64,000 bases of DNA from JADKFD01 sp050250665 (lineage in GTDB: Bacteria > Pseudomonadota > Gammaproteobacteria > Xanthomonadales > SZUA-5), in the NCBI GenBank assembly GCA_050250665.1, contig JBFWOF010000033.1, forward strand, positions 1 through 64,000. Direction: 5' to 3'. The notes under the pieces were generated by a model, which was not told where the DNA came from, searched no databases, and worked only from the letters and a program-made list of their open reading frames with translations. Every line of letters begins with the position of its first letter. Within the stretch, counting starts at the first letter, position 1. Positions 35,652-43,259 of this stretch are shown here, one piece after another. The position numbers and the translations under genes were made by a program.

Positions 35652-36394
35652 TCATGGACTTCACACCCCCACGCCCGGGATCGGCCGAACACGGCTTCGG
35701 CGATCGTCGCCCAATGCCACTGGACGAGTTCGAGAGGCTCATATCCGACTACGTCGCTGGCGACCTCGACGAACCGCAGCTGTCACGCTTCGAGGAGACC
35801 CTGCTGGCCAATCCGCAATGGGCGGAATGGGTGGAGGCGGAGCAGATGCTGCGCGATGGTGTGCGCGAACTGGCAGGTCGTGAACCCATGGTTTTTGCGA
35901 GCGCGCCGCCGACCCCGGCTGCGGTGCCTTTGCGCCCGACCCGGCCGGCACCCTGGTTCAGCCGCGGCCTGGCGCTGGCCGCCACGCTGACCGGCGCGGC
36001 GCTGCTGTGGAACGCCAACCACGAGATACGCCAGCTGCGCTCGGCGCTGGCCGAGGCCGAGGCGCCAAACGGCGATGTGGCCTTCATCCGCTTCGATGAC
36101 ATGCGTACGCTGGACAGTCCGGCACTGGCCCCGATCAGCGCGCCCGCCGCCGACGCCAATGTGTTGATCGAAGTGCCCGCTGGCCCGCAACCGCTGCCCG
36201 CCTATCGGGTACGCCTGCTGCGCGACGGCGAGGTCACGGTCGACATTGCCTCGGCCGGCGTCAGTGTCGAGGGCATGGTCACGGTGGCGCTCAAGGGCAA
36301 GTTTCTCAAACCCGGGCGTTATCGGCTGGTCATGACCGATGCCGCCGGCGGCACCATGCCGGTCGGCAGTTACGAGTTCACGGTGCTGCGCTAG
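35648..36394 (+). CDS. Probable membrane-anchored anti-sigma factor
   Basis: 248 residues. The N-terminal 70 residues (FERLISDYVAGDLDEPQLSRFEETLLANPQWAEWV) have the look of a zinc-less anti-sigma domain; no HxxxCxxC motif is present. One membrane helix near 105-120 (GLALAATLTGAALLW) is followed by a periplasmic beta-rich domain (YRVRLLRDGEVTVDIAS...). Coupling to the sigma gene by a four-base overlap supports the assignment. The periplasmic part could sense an envelope signal. It converges with the next gene and overlaps its end by 17 bases. Confidence 0.75.
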   Translation: MIMDFTPPRPGSAEHGFGDRRPMPLDEFERLISDYVAGDLDEPQLSRFEETLLANPQWAEWVEAEQMLRDGVRELAGREPMVFASAPPTPAAVPLRPTRPAPWFSRGLALAATLTGAALLWNANHEIRQLRSALAEAEAPNGDVAFIRFDDMRTLDSPALAPISAPAADANVLIEVPAGPQPLPAYRVRLLRDGEVTVDIASAGVSVEGMVTVALKGKFLKPGRYRLVMTDAAGGTMPVGSYEFTVLR

Positions 36395-36650
36395 CGCGTG
36401 GCCGGGTCGAAAGTTCCCAGGCAGCGAGCGTTGCCAGGGCCTGCTCGCGACTACCTCCGCACATCTCAGGTTCCGGCCGCAGACTGACGCACACCGCTGG
36501 CCGCTCCGGCAAGCCGAAGAGCCGACAGCGGTATTCGGCATCCAGCTGCACACAGGGCACACCGGCCGGCTTGCCTTCCGGCATGCCCGGGATCGGACTG
36601 CTGATCGACGGCGCGATGCAGCAGGCAGCACAGCCGATGCGACAGGACAT
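36378..36650 (-). CDS. YkgJ-type cysteine cluster protein
   Basis: 90 residues. N-terminal CRIGCAACC followed by cysteines in GVPCVQLD, YRCRLFG, AVCVSL and EMCGG, the spacing of the small zinc- or iron-chelating YkgJ family of unknown role. A start at 36668 inside aroE is possible (adds MAEAGQ). It follows aroE on the same strand with a gap of ten bases or an overlap of eight. Confidence 0.88.
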   Translation of the reverse strand: MSCRIGCAACCIAPSISSPIPGMPEGKPAGVPCVQLDAEYRCRLFGLPERPAVCVSLRPEPEMCGGSREQALATLAAWELSTRPRASAAP

Positions 36651-36660
36651 CTGCCCGGCC

Positions 36661-37488
36661 TCAGCCATCAGCCAGCAGACGCCTGAGGTTCTCGCGCACC
36701 GCGGCGGTCTGCGGGCGCACGCCACGCCAGCGCAAGAAGGACTCGGCAGCCTGCTCCACCAGCATGCCCAGACCATCCACCGCCAGACGCGCCCCGGCGC
36801 CGCGGACCTGCGCCAGAAAGGCCTCGGCCGAGGCGCCGTAGCCCAGATCGTAGGCCACGGTTTCGGCATCGACGAGTTCGTCCGGCAGCGGCGGCAAGCC
36901 GTCAGCTCGATAGGCCGAAGTCGCATGGATCAGCACATCGGCATGGCCGACGCTGGCCAGATCGTCCAGTGACCAGGCCTGCACCACGCCGATCGCACCC
37001 GACTCCAGCACCAGCTGCAAGGCCCGCTCCGGGGTTCGGTTGACGATGACGATCTGGCGCGGCGCCAGCTCCAGCAAGGGCCCGAGGATGCCGCGCGTGG
37101 CGCCACCGGCGCCGATGATGACCAGACGCCGGCCGGTCACGGCAATGCCCAACCGCTCGAAGTCCACCAGCAGACCGGCGCCGTCGGTATTGTCCCCGCG
37201 CCAGCGCTGACCGGGCAGCCGGATCAGGGTATTGGCGGCGCCGGCGCGGGCCGCCGCGGGCGTCAGCTCATCGCACAGCATCGCCGCCTGTTCCTTCAGC
37301 GGCAGCGTCACATTGGCGCCACGCCCGCCAGCCTCGGCAAAATTCCACAGCGTTTCTTCAAAGTGTTCCGGGACCACATCCACGGACTCGTAGCTCTGCT
37401 CGTATCCGAACTGGGCAGCAAACTGGGCATGTATCCACGGCGAGCGCGAGTGCGCGACCGGATGACCGAAGAGTACGTAGGAATCCAT
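36661..37488 (-). CDS. aroE: Shikimate dehydrogenase AroE
   Basis: 275 residues, full length. Reduces 3-dehydroshikimate to shikimate with NADPH in aromatic amino acid synthesis. Substrate-site HSRSPWIHAQF near 13-23, catalytic lysine 65 in NVTLPLKEQ, aspartate 102 in GDNTDGAG, Rossmann loop GAGGATRG at 126-133, and NADP-selecting NRTPERA. The first ATG is used. A tract of seven-base repeats begins 10 bases upstream of the start, so the promoter must lie in or beyond repeat DNA. Confidence 0.96.
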   Translation of the reverse strand: MDSYVLFGHPVAHSRSPWIHAQFAAQFGYEQSYESVDVVPEHFEETLWNFAEAGGRGANVTLPLKEQAAMLCDELTPAAARAGAANTLIRLPGQRWRGDNTDGAGLLVDFERLGIAVTGRRLVIIGAGGATRGILGPLLELAPRQIVIVNRTPERALQLVLESGAIGVVQAWSLDDLASVGHADVLIHATSAYRADGLPPLPDELVDAETVAYDLGYGASAEAFLAQVRGAGARLAVDGLGMLVEQAAESFLRWRGVRPQTAAVRENLRRLLADG

Positions 37489-37497
37489 TTGGGCGAT

Positions 37498-37546
37498 TGT
37501 CAGTTGTCAGTTGTCAGTTGTCGGTTGTCGGTTGTCGGTTGTCGGT
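37498..37546. repeat. Heptamer tandem repeat TTGTCAG/TTGTCGG
   Basis: About seven units of seven bases: three TTGTCAG then four TTGTCGG. The tract lies directly upstream of the aroE start codon, within its 5' leader. Confidence 0.92.
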
Positions 37547-37614
37547 GTTGCTGCCGGAGTGGGGTGGGAGGTTAAACGGGAAGGGTGAAAGGTGAAAGCG
37601 ATAGGACTGTTGAG

Positions 37615-37914
37615 TCTTCGTCGTTCCCGCGAAAGCGGGAACCCAGGCGCATGCCAACATCTGAAGGTACTGGATTCCCACTTTCGCGGGAATGAGGGCC
37701 TGGGGGCGTTGGAGCCGGTCTCGGCCCTAAACGGGCCTGCGCCGGCCATGCACCCACGTGTGGGAGCGCGATCTTGTGGGTCCAGACTTGTCTGGACGCT
37801 TGGCTGCCAGAGTGCAAACAGTGTCCAGACAAGTCTGGACCCACAACAGCATGAGCATGGCACCTGCCCCCGCTTATTCACCGCCGAGCAAGGAGCTTCC
37901 AGACAAGTCTGGAC
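37615..37914. repeat. Palindromic repeat block between aroE and degQ
   Basis: The inverted pair CGTTCCCGCGAAAGCGGGAA (about 37621) and TTCCCACTTTCGCGGGAATG (about 37675) is followed by GTCCAGACTTGTCTGGAC at 37780-37797, GTCCAGACAAGTCTGGAC at 37823-37840 and a third, TCCAGACAAGTCTGGA, at about 37899. No gene is seen between 37489 and 37948. Confidence 0.85.
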
Positions 37915-37948
37915 CTACAAGAGCATGCCGCGTCTGCAGCACCGGGCG

Positions 37949-39316
37949 CTACTCGATCGGCAGGTAATAGGCCCGCCGCCCGCGATACAGCGAGAACAGG
38001 ATCTGCCGCGGGCGCTGGCTCAACAGCTGGCTGAGTTCGGCCAGATTACCGACCTCGAAACGGTTGACGCCGAAGATGATGTCGCCGGCGACCAGCCCGG
38101 CGATTTCGGCCTCGCTGCCATCGGCCACACTCAGCACCTTGACGCCCTTGATGCCGGCCTGCTTCTCGCGCTGGCTGAGTTCGCCGAAGCGGGCACCATT
38201 GAGGCGCTCATCGAGTTTCTCGCCACCCAACTGCTGGGCGCTGCTGGCAATCAGCGTCAGCTTGGCGCTGCGACTGCTGCCGCGGCGCAGAAACTCCACG
38301 TCCAGGGCCTTGCCGATCGGCAACAGGCCCTCGGTGTTGGACAGCTCGTCCGCACTGCCGATGGTCTTGCCATTGAGGCGGACGATGACGTCACCGGCTT
38401 GCAGTCCGGCCTTTTCGGCTGGCGATTCGGGCACCACCTGGGTCACGACCGCACCGCGACCCTCGGCCAGTTCCAGCGCCCGTGCGAGGCGCGCATCCAG
38501 ATCCTGGGCCTGCACACCCAGACTGCCGCGCTTGACCTCACCGTAGGCAATCAGCTGCTTCATCACATCGCGGGCCAGATTCGACGGGATGGCAAAGCCG
38601 ATGCCGACATTGCCGCCGGATGGGCTGAAGATGGCGCTGTTGATGCCCACCAGTTCGCCGCGCAGATTGACCAGCGCGCCGCCGGAATTGCCCGGATTGA
38701 TCGAGGCGTCGGTCTGGATGAAGTTCTGGTAACCGAGGCCACGCAGGCCGCTGCGGCCCAGTGCACTGACGATACCGCTGGTGACGGTCTGGCCGAGGCC
38801 GAAGGGATTGCCGATGGCGACCACGAAATCCCCCACCCGCAGCGCGTCGGAATCGGCCAGTTTCAGTTCAGTCAGACTCTCTGCCGGCACCCGAATCACG
38901 GCGACATCCGTATCCGGATCGCGACCGACAATCTCGGCATTCAGCGTGCGTCCGTCGTGCAGGGTCACGGTGACCTCGTCGGCGCGTTCGACCACATGAT
39001 TGTTGGTCAGCACCAGACCCTTGGCGGCATCGACGATCACACCCGATCCCAGACTCTGCTGCACCCTTTCCTGCGGCACATCGGGGCGATTGAAGAAGCG
39101 CTGGAAGATCGGATCGTCAAAGAAGGGGTTTCGCACCTGTATGCGAGTCTTGCTGGCCACATTGACCACCGCCAGCGTGGTGCGATCCAGCATCGGCGCC
39201 AGCGAGGGCATTGGCGTGTTGTCGACTTCGGCAGGCAGGGCCGCGATGGCCGGCAGTGCGAAGGGAACAGTCGTGAGAATGGCAAGGCCAAGAGCACAAC
39301 AGCGCAACAGTTTCAT
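37949..39316 (-). CDS. degQ: Periplasmic serine protease DegQ/DegP type
   Basis: 455 residues. Signal peptide ending LPAIA. Trypsin-like domain with the triad H107 (LTNNHVV), D137 (DTDVAVIRV) and S211 (INPGNSGGALV). Two PDZ domains follow, about 265-355 and 370-450. The LA loop is short (FFDDPIFQRFFNRPDVPQERV), as in DegQ rather than DegP. Envelope protein quality control. Upstream DNA is repeats, with no sigma-E-like promoter that I can be sure of. Confidence 0.94.
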   Translation of the reverse strand: MKLLRCCALGLAILTTVPFALPAIAALPAEVDNTPMPSLAPMLDRTTLAVVNVASKTRIQVRNPFFDDPIFQRFFNRPDVPQERVQQSLGSGVIVDAAKGLVLTNNHVVERADEVTVTLHDGRTLNAEIVGRDPDTDVAVIRVPAESLTELKLADSDALRVGDFVVAIGNPFGLGQTVTSGIVSALGRSGLRGLGYQNFIQTDASINPGNSGGALVNLRGELVGINSAIFSPSGGNVGIGFAIPSNLARDVMKQLIAYGEVKRGSLGVQAQDLDARLARALELAEGRGAVVTQVVPESPAEKAGLQAGDVIVRLNGKTIGSADELSNTEGLLPIGKALDVEFLRRGSSRSAKLTLIASSAQQLGGEKLDERLNGARFGELSQREKQAGIKGVKVLSVADGSEAEIAGLVAGDIIFGVNRFEVGNLAELSQLLSQRPRQILFSLYRGRRAYYLPIE

Positions 39317-39397
39317 GGCGGTGGGCGAGCTCGCGATGCGTCAGTACGGGAGCGGATTGGACCCTGATTCCGGGGCAAAGTTCATCGAGCGCGAAGC

Positions 39398-39443
39398 GGG
39401 ACTCGGGACTCGGGACTCGGGACTCGGGACTCGGGACTCGGGA
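39398..39443. repeat. Heptamer tandem repeat GGGACTC
   Basis: Six to seven units of GGGACTC, about 80 bases upstream of the degQ start. The complementary-strand version of the same heptamer (GAGTCCC) is repeated about eight times at 43198-43256. Confidence 0.92.
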
Positions 39444-39551
39444 TTATCCGCCGGGTGGGTTCATTGCAGGCCCCGTGTAACGGCAAAACAAGACCGATGG
39501 GGCGTAAATCCACGGCGTCATCGCGAGCCACCTGCCCACGGGCCATAAACC

Positions 39552-39624
39552 GTAGGTTGGGCTAAGCGCAGCGTGCCCAACAGATGGGCCTGACGTTGGG
39601 CACGCTGCGCTTAGCCCAACCTAC
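39552..39624. repeat. Perfect 30-base inverted repeat
   Basis: The left arm 39552-39581 (GTAGGTTGGGCTAAGCGCAG then CGTGCCCAAC) pairs perfectly with the right arm 39595-39624 around a 13-base loop. It lies between the divergent degQ promoter side and the end of the receptor gene. It may act as a two-way terminator, but it also looks like a mobile REP-type unit. Confidence 0.85.
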
Positions 39625-39643
39625 ACCCAATGCCGCCGACCAG

Positions 39644-39720
39644 AGGAGGGACGCGCGCCTGCGCGGCCGCTGTTGATCTTTCAGCCAGGCAAGGCGCCGC
39701 CGCAGCGCGGCGCCCTCCAG
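39644..39720. repeat. 77-base GGAGGG...CCCTCC element
   Basis: Starts AGGAGGGACGCGCGCCTGCG and ends GCAGCGCGGCGCCCTCCA. It has copies at 43101-43178 (same orientation) and 22884-22960 (reverse). The ends are inverted, and the middle carries a variable stretch after TGTTGATCT. Confidence 0.85.
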
Positions 39721-39769
39721 AGCAGTGCCATGAGGCCCCAAGGGCTAAGCCGGGGCCTGATGCCGCCGA

Positions 39770-42157
39770 TCAGAAGAAACGGCTATGCAGGCGCACAAAC
39801 CAGGCGGCGCCGTTGAGGCCGAACTGCACGCTCTCGTAGACGTGGCCGTTGTCGGTTTCGTCCGGGTTCTGGCGGGTCGGCCTGGCGTCGAAGATGTTGG
39901 CGCCGCCGACCGTCAGCTTGGTGGCATCACTGATGCTGTAGGTCAGGCTGAGATCAGCCGAGGCCTTGGCGTTGTAGTGCTGATTGGGCACCGGCGGGCC
40001 GGAAAAAGTGCCGAGGGTCTGTTCGCCGAAATAGATCAGCTTGAGATTGGCGTTCCAGCGATCGCGAGTCCAGTCGAAGCCGACCACACCCTTGCTTTCC
40101 GGTGAGCCATTCTCGATGAAAAGACGCTCGCGCTCGCTCAGCAACACGTCTTCGCGCCCGACCAGGGCCGCTGGAGCGTGAATGGCGGTGACTTCGGTCT
40201 CGCCGATGTTGATGCCGATCGAGGTGGTCAGCTCTCCCTCCCACAGCGTCGAATCCCAGGCCGCGGTGATGTCCACACCGCGGGTACGGGTGTCCACCGA
40301 ATTGACGAAGAACTGTGCTTCGCCGACGCCGAGGCCAGCAAGAATGTCGCCGATGTTCGGGTCGTCGGTATTGAAGCGGCCAGAGAGCACGATGCGATCG
40401 TCGATGTTGATCTGGTAGGCATCGACGGTGATCGACATGCTGCTGTTGGGGCGCCAGGTGAAGCCGAGCGCGCCGCTGACCGAGGTTTCTTCGGTCAGAT
40501 CGGGAATGCCCGCGGCACGGGCGATGGCGCCGCCATTGGGCGCCAGCAGCACGTCCACCGGTTCACCGCTGATGAAATCGGTGAAGGTCGAGGAGAAGAA
40601 GCGCTGCTGCAGCGAAGGCGCGCGGAAACCGCTCGAGACCGAGCCGCGCAGCACGAAATCCTCGTTGACCTCGAAGGCCAGCGCCAGCTTGCCATCGAGC
40701 GTCGATCCGAAGTCACTGTAGTGCTCGAAGCGGGCAGCAATATCGGTGGTCAAGCGATCACTTGGGGTGACTTCCAGATCGGCGTAGAGCGCGTAGCTGT
40801 CACGGCTGCTGTCGGTTTCGTCGCCGGGCTGGAAACCCGGAAAGCCCTGGCTGCCGGCATTGCCGCCGCCGGGGCCATCGGCATCGATGTAGCTGCCCGG
40901 CTCGCCAGCGCGAATCTGGTAGTTCTCATCGCGATATTCAGCGCCGAAGGCGATGTTCGCGCCACCCCAGAGATCGTCGAAATAGCGGGTGAAATCGAGA
41001 TTGATCGTGCCCTGACGGAACAGGAAGCCACCGGCATCGAAAGCCGTATTGCTCAAGGCCGGCCGGTTGTTGAGCCGTTCAAAATTGGCAATCGAGGCGT
41101 TCAGCGTGTTGCTGATGTCATAGTACATCTCGTTGTAGCCATAGGTGGCTGACAGATCTGCGGTCCAGTCCGCGACCAGTCCGCGCGCACCCAGCGTGGC
41201 ATAGCGGTCTTCGAGATCACCATTGATGAAGGGCACGAAGCCATTCGGATACATCGCCTCCGAATTGCGCGAGGGCACATCGTCGACGCCATCGCGGGCG
41301 AAGGCCGCCGAGGACGCGCGGCGATTCTGCACGCCGGCGTTGAAATAGACATCGGCAGTGTCGGTCAGCGGAATTTCGCTGTTGACCACCAGGGTGCCGC
41401 TTTCCACGGCGCTGTCGCCGATGGTGCGCGGATTGTTGCGCGGCTCGGATCGGTCTGAGCGCCCGCGATTGCCGTATTCGGTGGTGACCGAGAAGATGCC
41501 ACCATCGCCCATCTCGATCCCGCAATAGGCGCTGTAGAGCTGGTTTTCGCCGTCTCCGGCGCTGTACTTGCCGTAGCCGGCCAGGCCTTCACAACCCTTG
41601 TCGCGCTTGAGCACGATGTTCATCACGCCGGCGATGGCATCGGAGCCGTATTGGGCTGCGGCGCCGTCACGCAACACCTCGACGCGATCGATGGCCAGGA
41701 CCGGTATCGTGTTGAGATCGGTGCCGGTATTGCCGCGATTGCGGGCGCCAAACAGGTTCACCAGCGCGGTCGTGTGGCGGCGCTTGCCATTGACCAGCAC
41801 CAGCGTCTGGTCCGAACCCAGATTGCGCAGGGCAGCGCCGTCGACCAGATCGGCGCCGTCGGCACCGGTCTGGCGTGTGGAGAAGAAGGACGGCACCGTG
41901 AACTGCAGCGTTTGCGCCAGATCGAACTGGGCGCCGCGCTCGGCCATTTCCTGCATGGTGATGACATCGACCGGTACCGGAGACTCGGTATCGGAGCGAC
42001 CCACACGGCGCGAACCGAGCACTGTCAGCTGGTCCAGCAGTTTGGCCTCATCCGCACTGGGCTCAGTCGCTGAATCCTGATCCTGCGCCAGGGCCGGCGC
42101 CGACAGATTGACGGTTACAGCCGCAGCCAGAGCCATCCACAAACGCGTGCGTTGCAT
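39770..42157 (-). CDS. TonB-dependent outer-membrane receptor
   Basis: 795 residues. Signal peptide ending APALA, then a short segment with LLDQLTVLGSRRVGRSDTESPVPVDVI, the TonB-box and plug start. Plug motifs are TLVLVNGKRRHTTALVNLF and VEVLRDGAAAQYGSDAIAGVMNIVLK. The 22-strand barrel ends RLHSRFF with terminal phenylalanine, as needed for barrel insertion. A cysteine pair in the first extracellular region (KGCEGL, SAYCGIEMG) may form a disulfide. No carbohydrate or siderophore genes are adjacent, so the ligand cannot be inferred. Confidence 0.94.
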   Translation of the reverse strand: MQRTRLWMALAAAVTVNLSAPALAQDQDSATEPSADEAKLLDQLTVLGSRRVGRSDTESPVPVDVITMQEMAERGAQFDLAQTLQFTVPSFFSTRQTGADGADLVDGAALRNLGSDQTLVLVNGKRRHTTALVNLFGARNRGNTGTDLNTIPVLAIDRVEVLRDGAAAQYGSDAIAGVMNIVLKRDKGCEGLAGYGKYSAGDGENQLYSAYCGIEMGDGGIFSVTTEYGNRGRSDRSEPRNNPRTIGDSAVESGTLVVNSEIPLTDTADVYFNAGVQNRRASSAAFARDGVDDVPSRNSEAMYPNGFVPFINGDLEDRYATLGARGLVADWTADLSATYGYNEMYYDISNTLNASIANFERLNNRPALSNTAFDAGGFLFRQGTINLDFTRYFDDLWGGANIAFGAEYRDENYQIRAGEPGSYIDADGPGGGNAGSQGFPGFQPGDETDSSRDSYALYADLEVTPSDRLTTDIAARFEHYSDFGSTLDGKLALAFEVNEDFVLRGSVSSGFRAPSLQQRFFSSTFTDFISGEPVDVLLAPNGGAIARAAGIPDLTEETSVSGALGFTWRPNSSMSITVDAYQINIDDRIVLSGRFNTDDPNIGDILAGLGVGEAQFFVNSVDTRTRGVDITAAWDSTLWEGELTTSIGINIGETEVTAIHAPAALVGREDVLLSERERLFIENGSPESKGVVGFDWTRDRWNANLKLIYFGEQTLGTFSGPPVPNQHYNAKASADLSLTYSISDATKLTVGGANIFDARPTRQNPDETDNGHVYESVQFGLNGAAWFVRLHSRFF

Positions 42158-42240
42158 GAGCGTGATCCTGCCGGAATGAAAAGATTGCGTAGATTACGCG
42201 TTAACCTTTCGTTGCGGCAGTCCTCCGGCTGAAGATTTGC

Positions 42241-42726
42241 TCAGTGCTGGTGGCCACCCGCACCGTGAACGTGGCCGTGAGCGATTTCCTCTGCACTGGC
42301 ATCGCGCACTTCGACGATTTCGATGTCGAAATTGAGATCCTTGCCGGCCATCGGATGGTTGAGGTCCACATCGACCACACTCATGCCGACCTTGATCACG
42401 GTCACCGGGCGCGGTCCCTGCTGGGTCTGCAGCATCACGGTCACGCCCGGACGCAGCGCCACCTGGGCCGGGAAATACTTCTTGGGCACACGCTGGGTCA
42501 GCGCCTCATTGCGCGGGCCATAGGCTTCGGCTGCGGTCACCAGCAGTTCAAAGCGGTCGCCGACCTTCTTGTCTAGCAGCGCCTTTTCCAGGCCGGGAAT
42601 GATGTTGCCGGCGCCGATCAGCGCCGCAATCGGCTCGCCGCCTTCACGCGAGGTCTCCATCGCCGGCTTGCCGACCTCGGCCACGCTGTAATGAAAACGA
42701 ACCACCTGCTGTGTTTCTGCGCTCAT
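42241..42726 (-). CDS. slyD: FKBP-type peptidyl-prolyl isomerase SlyD
   Basis: 161 residues. FKBP domain interrupted by the insert-in-flap chaperone domain (AAEAYGPRNEALTQRVPKKYFP...LNHPMAGKDLNFDIEIVEVRDAS). The C-terminal tail is histidine-bearing (GHVHGAGGHQH) but shorter than the E. coli tail, so nickel delivery may be reduced. Cytosolic folding factor. Confidence 0.94.
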   Translation of the reverse strand: MSAETQQVVRFHYSVAEVGKPAMETSREGGEPIAALIGAGNIIPGLEKALLDKKVGDRFELLVTAAEAYGPRNEALTQRVPKKYFPAQVALRPGVTVMLQTQQGPRPVTVIKVGMSVVDVDLNHPMAGKDLNFDIEIVEVRDASAEEIAHGHVHGAGGHQH

Positions 42727-42811
42727 GGCGAACTCCGCGGCGAAGCTGAAAATGGGGGCGCGTAGCCTAACAGCTGGTGCTGGTTATGGGTGTGGGTGGC
42801 CGGAAACGGGG

Positions 42812-43258
42812 CGCGGGGCACGGGACACGGGACACGGGACACGGGACACGGGGCACGGGGCACGGGGCACGGGGCACGGGGCAGGATTGCACGCCGGCGA
42901 GCTTGTGGTCCAGGAGATCCGGCCCGCTCGAATGTAGGAGCGCCCTTGCGGCGCGACCGGCGACGCGACTATCCCACGGCAGGACGCGGGCAGAAGCCGG
43001 ACGCAAAGGACGCGAAGGCAGGCGATCAGATCGTCCGGATGCTCGGAAGCGATCGCCGTCGTGTGCCGCCCTTCTTCCCGACGGTGGTGGAAGCGGTCGT
43101 GAGGAGGGACGCGCGCCTGCGCGGCCGCTGTTGATCTCCTGGATAACCCAAGCGGCGCCGCAGCGCGGCGCCCTCCAAAGCAGCGGCCCGCTCTGTCCCG
43201 AGTCCCGAGTCCCGAGTCCCGAGTCCCGAGTCCCGAGTCCCGAGTCCCGAGTCCCGGT
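42812..43258. repeat. Mixed repeat block between slyD and glnG
   Basis: In order: heptamer tract CACGGGA/CACGGGG at 42812-42883; a truncated GTAGGAGCG hairpin unit from 42934; GGACGCAAAGGACGCGAAGG near 43000; the 77-base GGAGGG...CCCTCC element at 43101-43178; and GAGTCCC heptamers at 43198-43256, ending one base before the glnG stop. The 533-base gap 42727-43259 holds no gene that I can support. Confidence 0.9.
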
Positions 43259-43259
43259 T

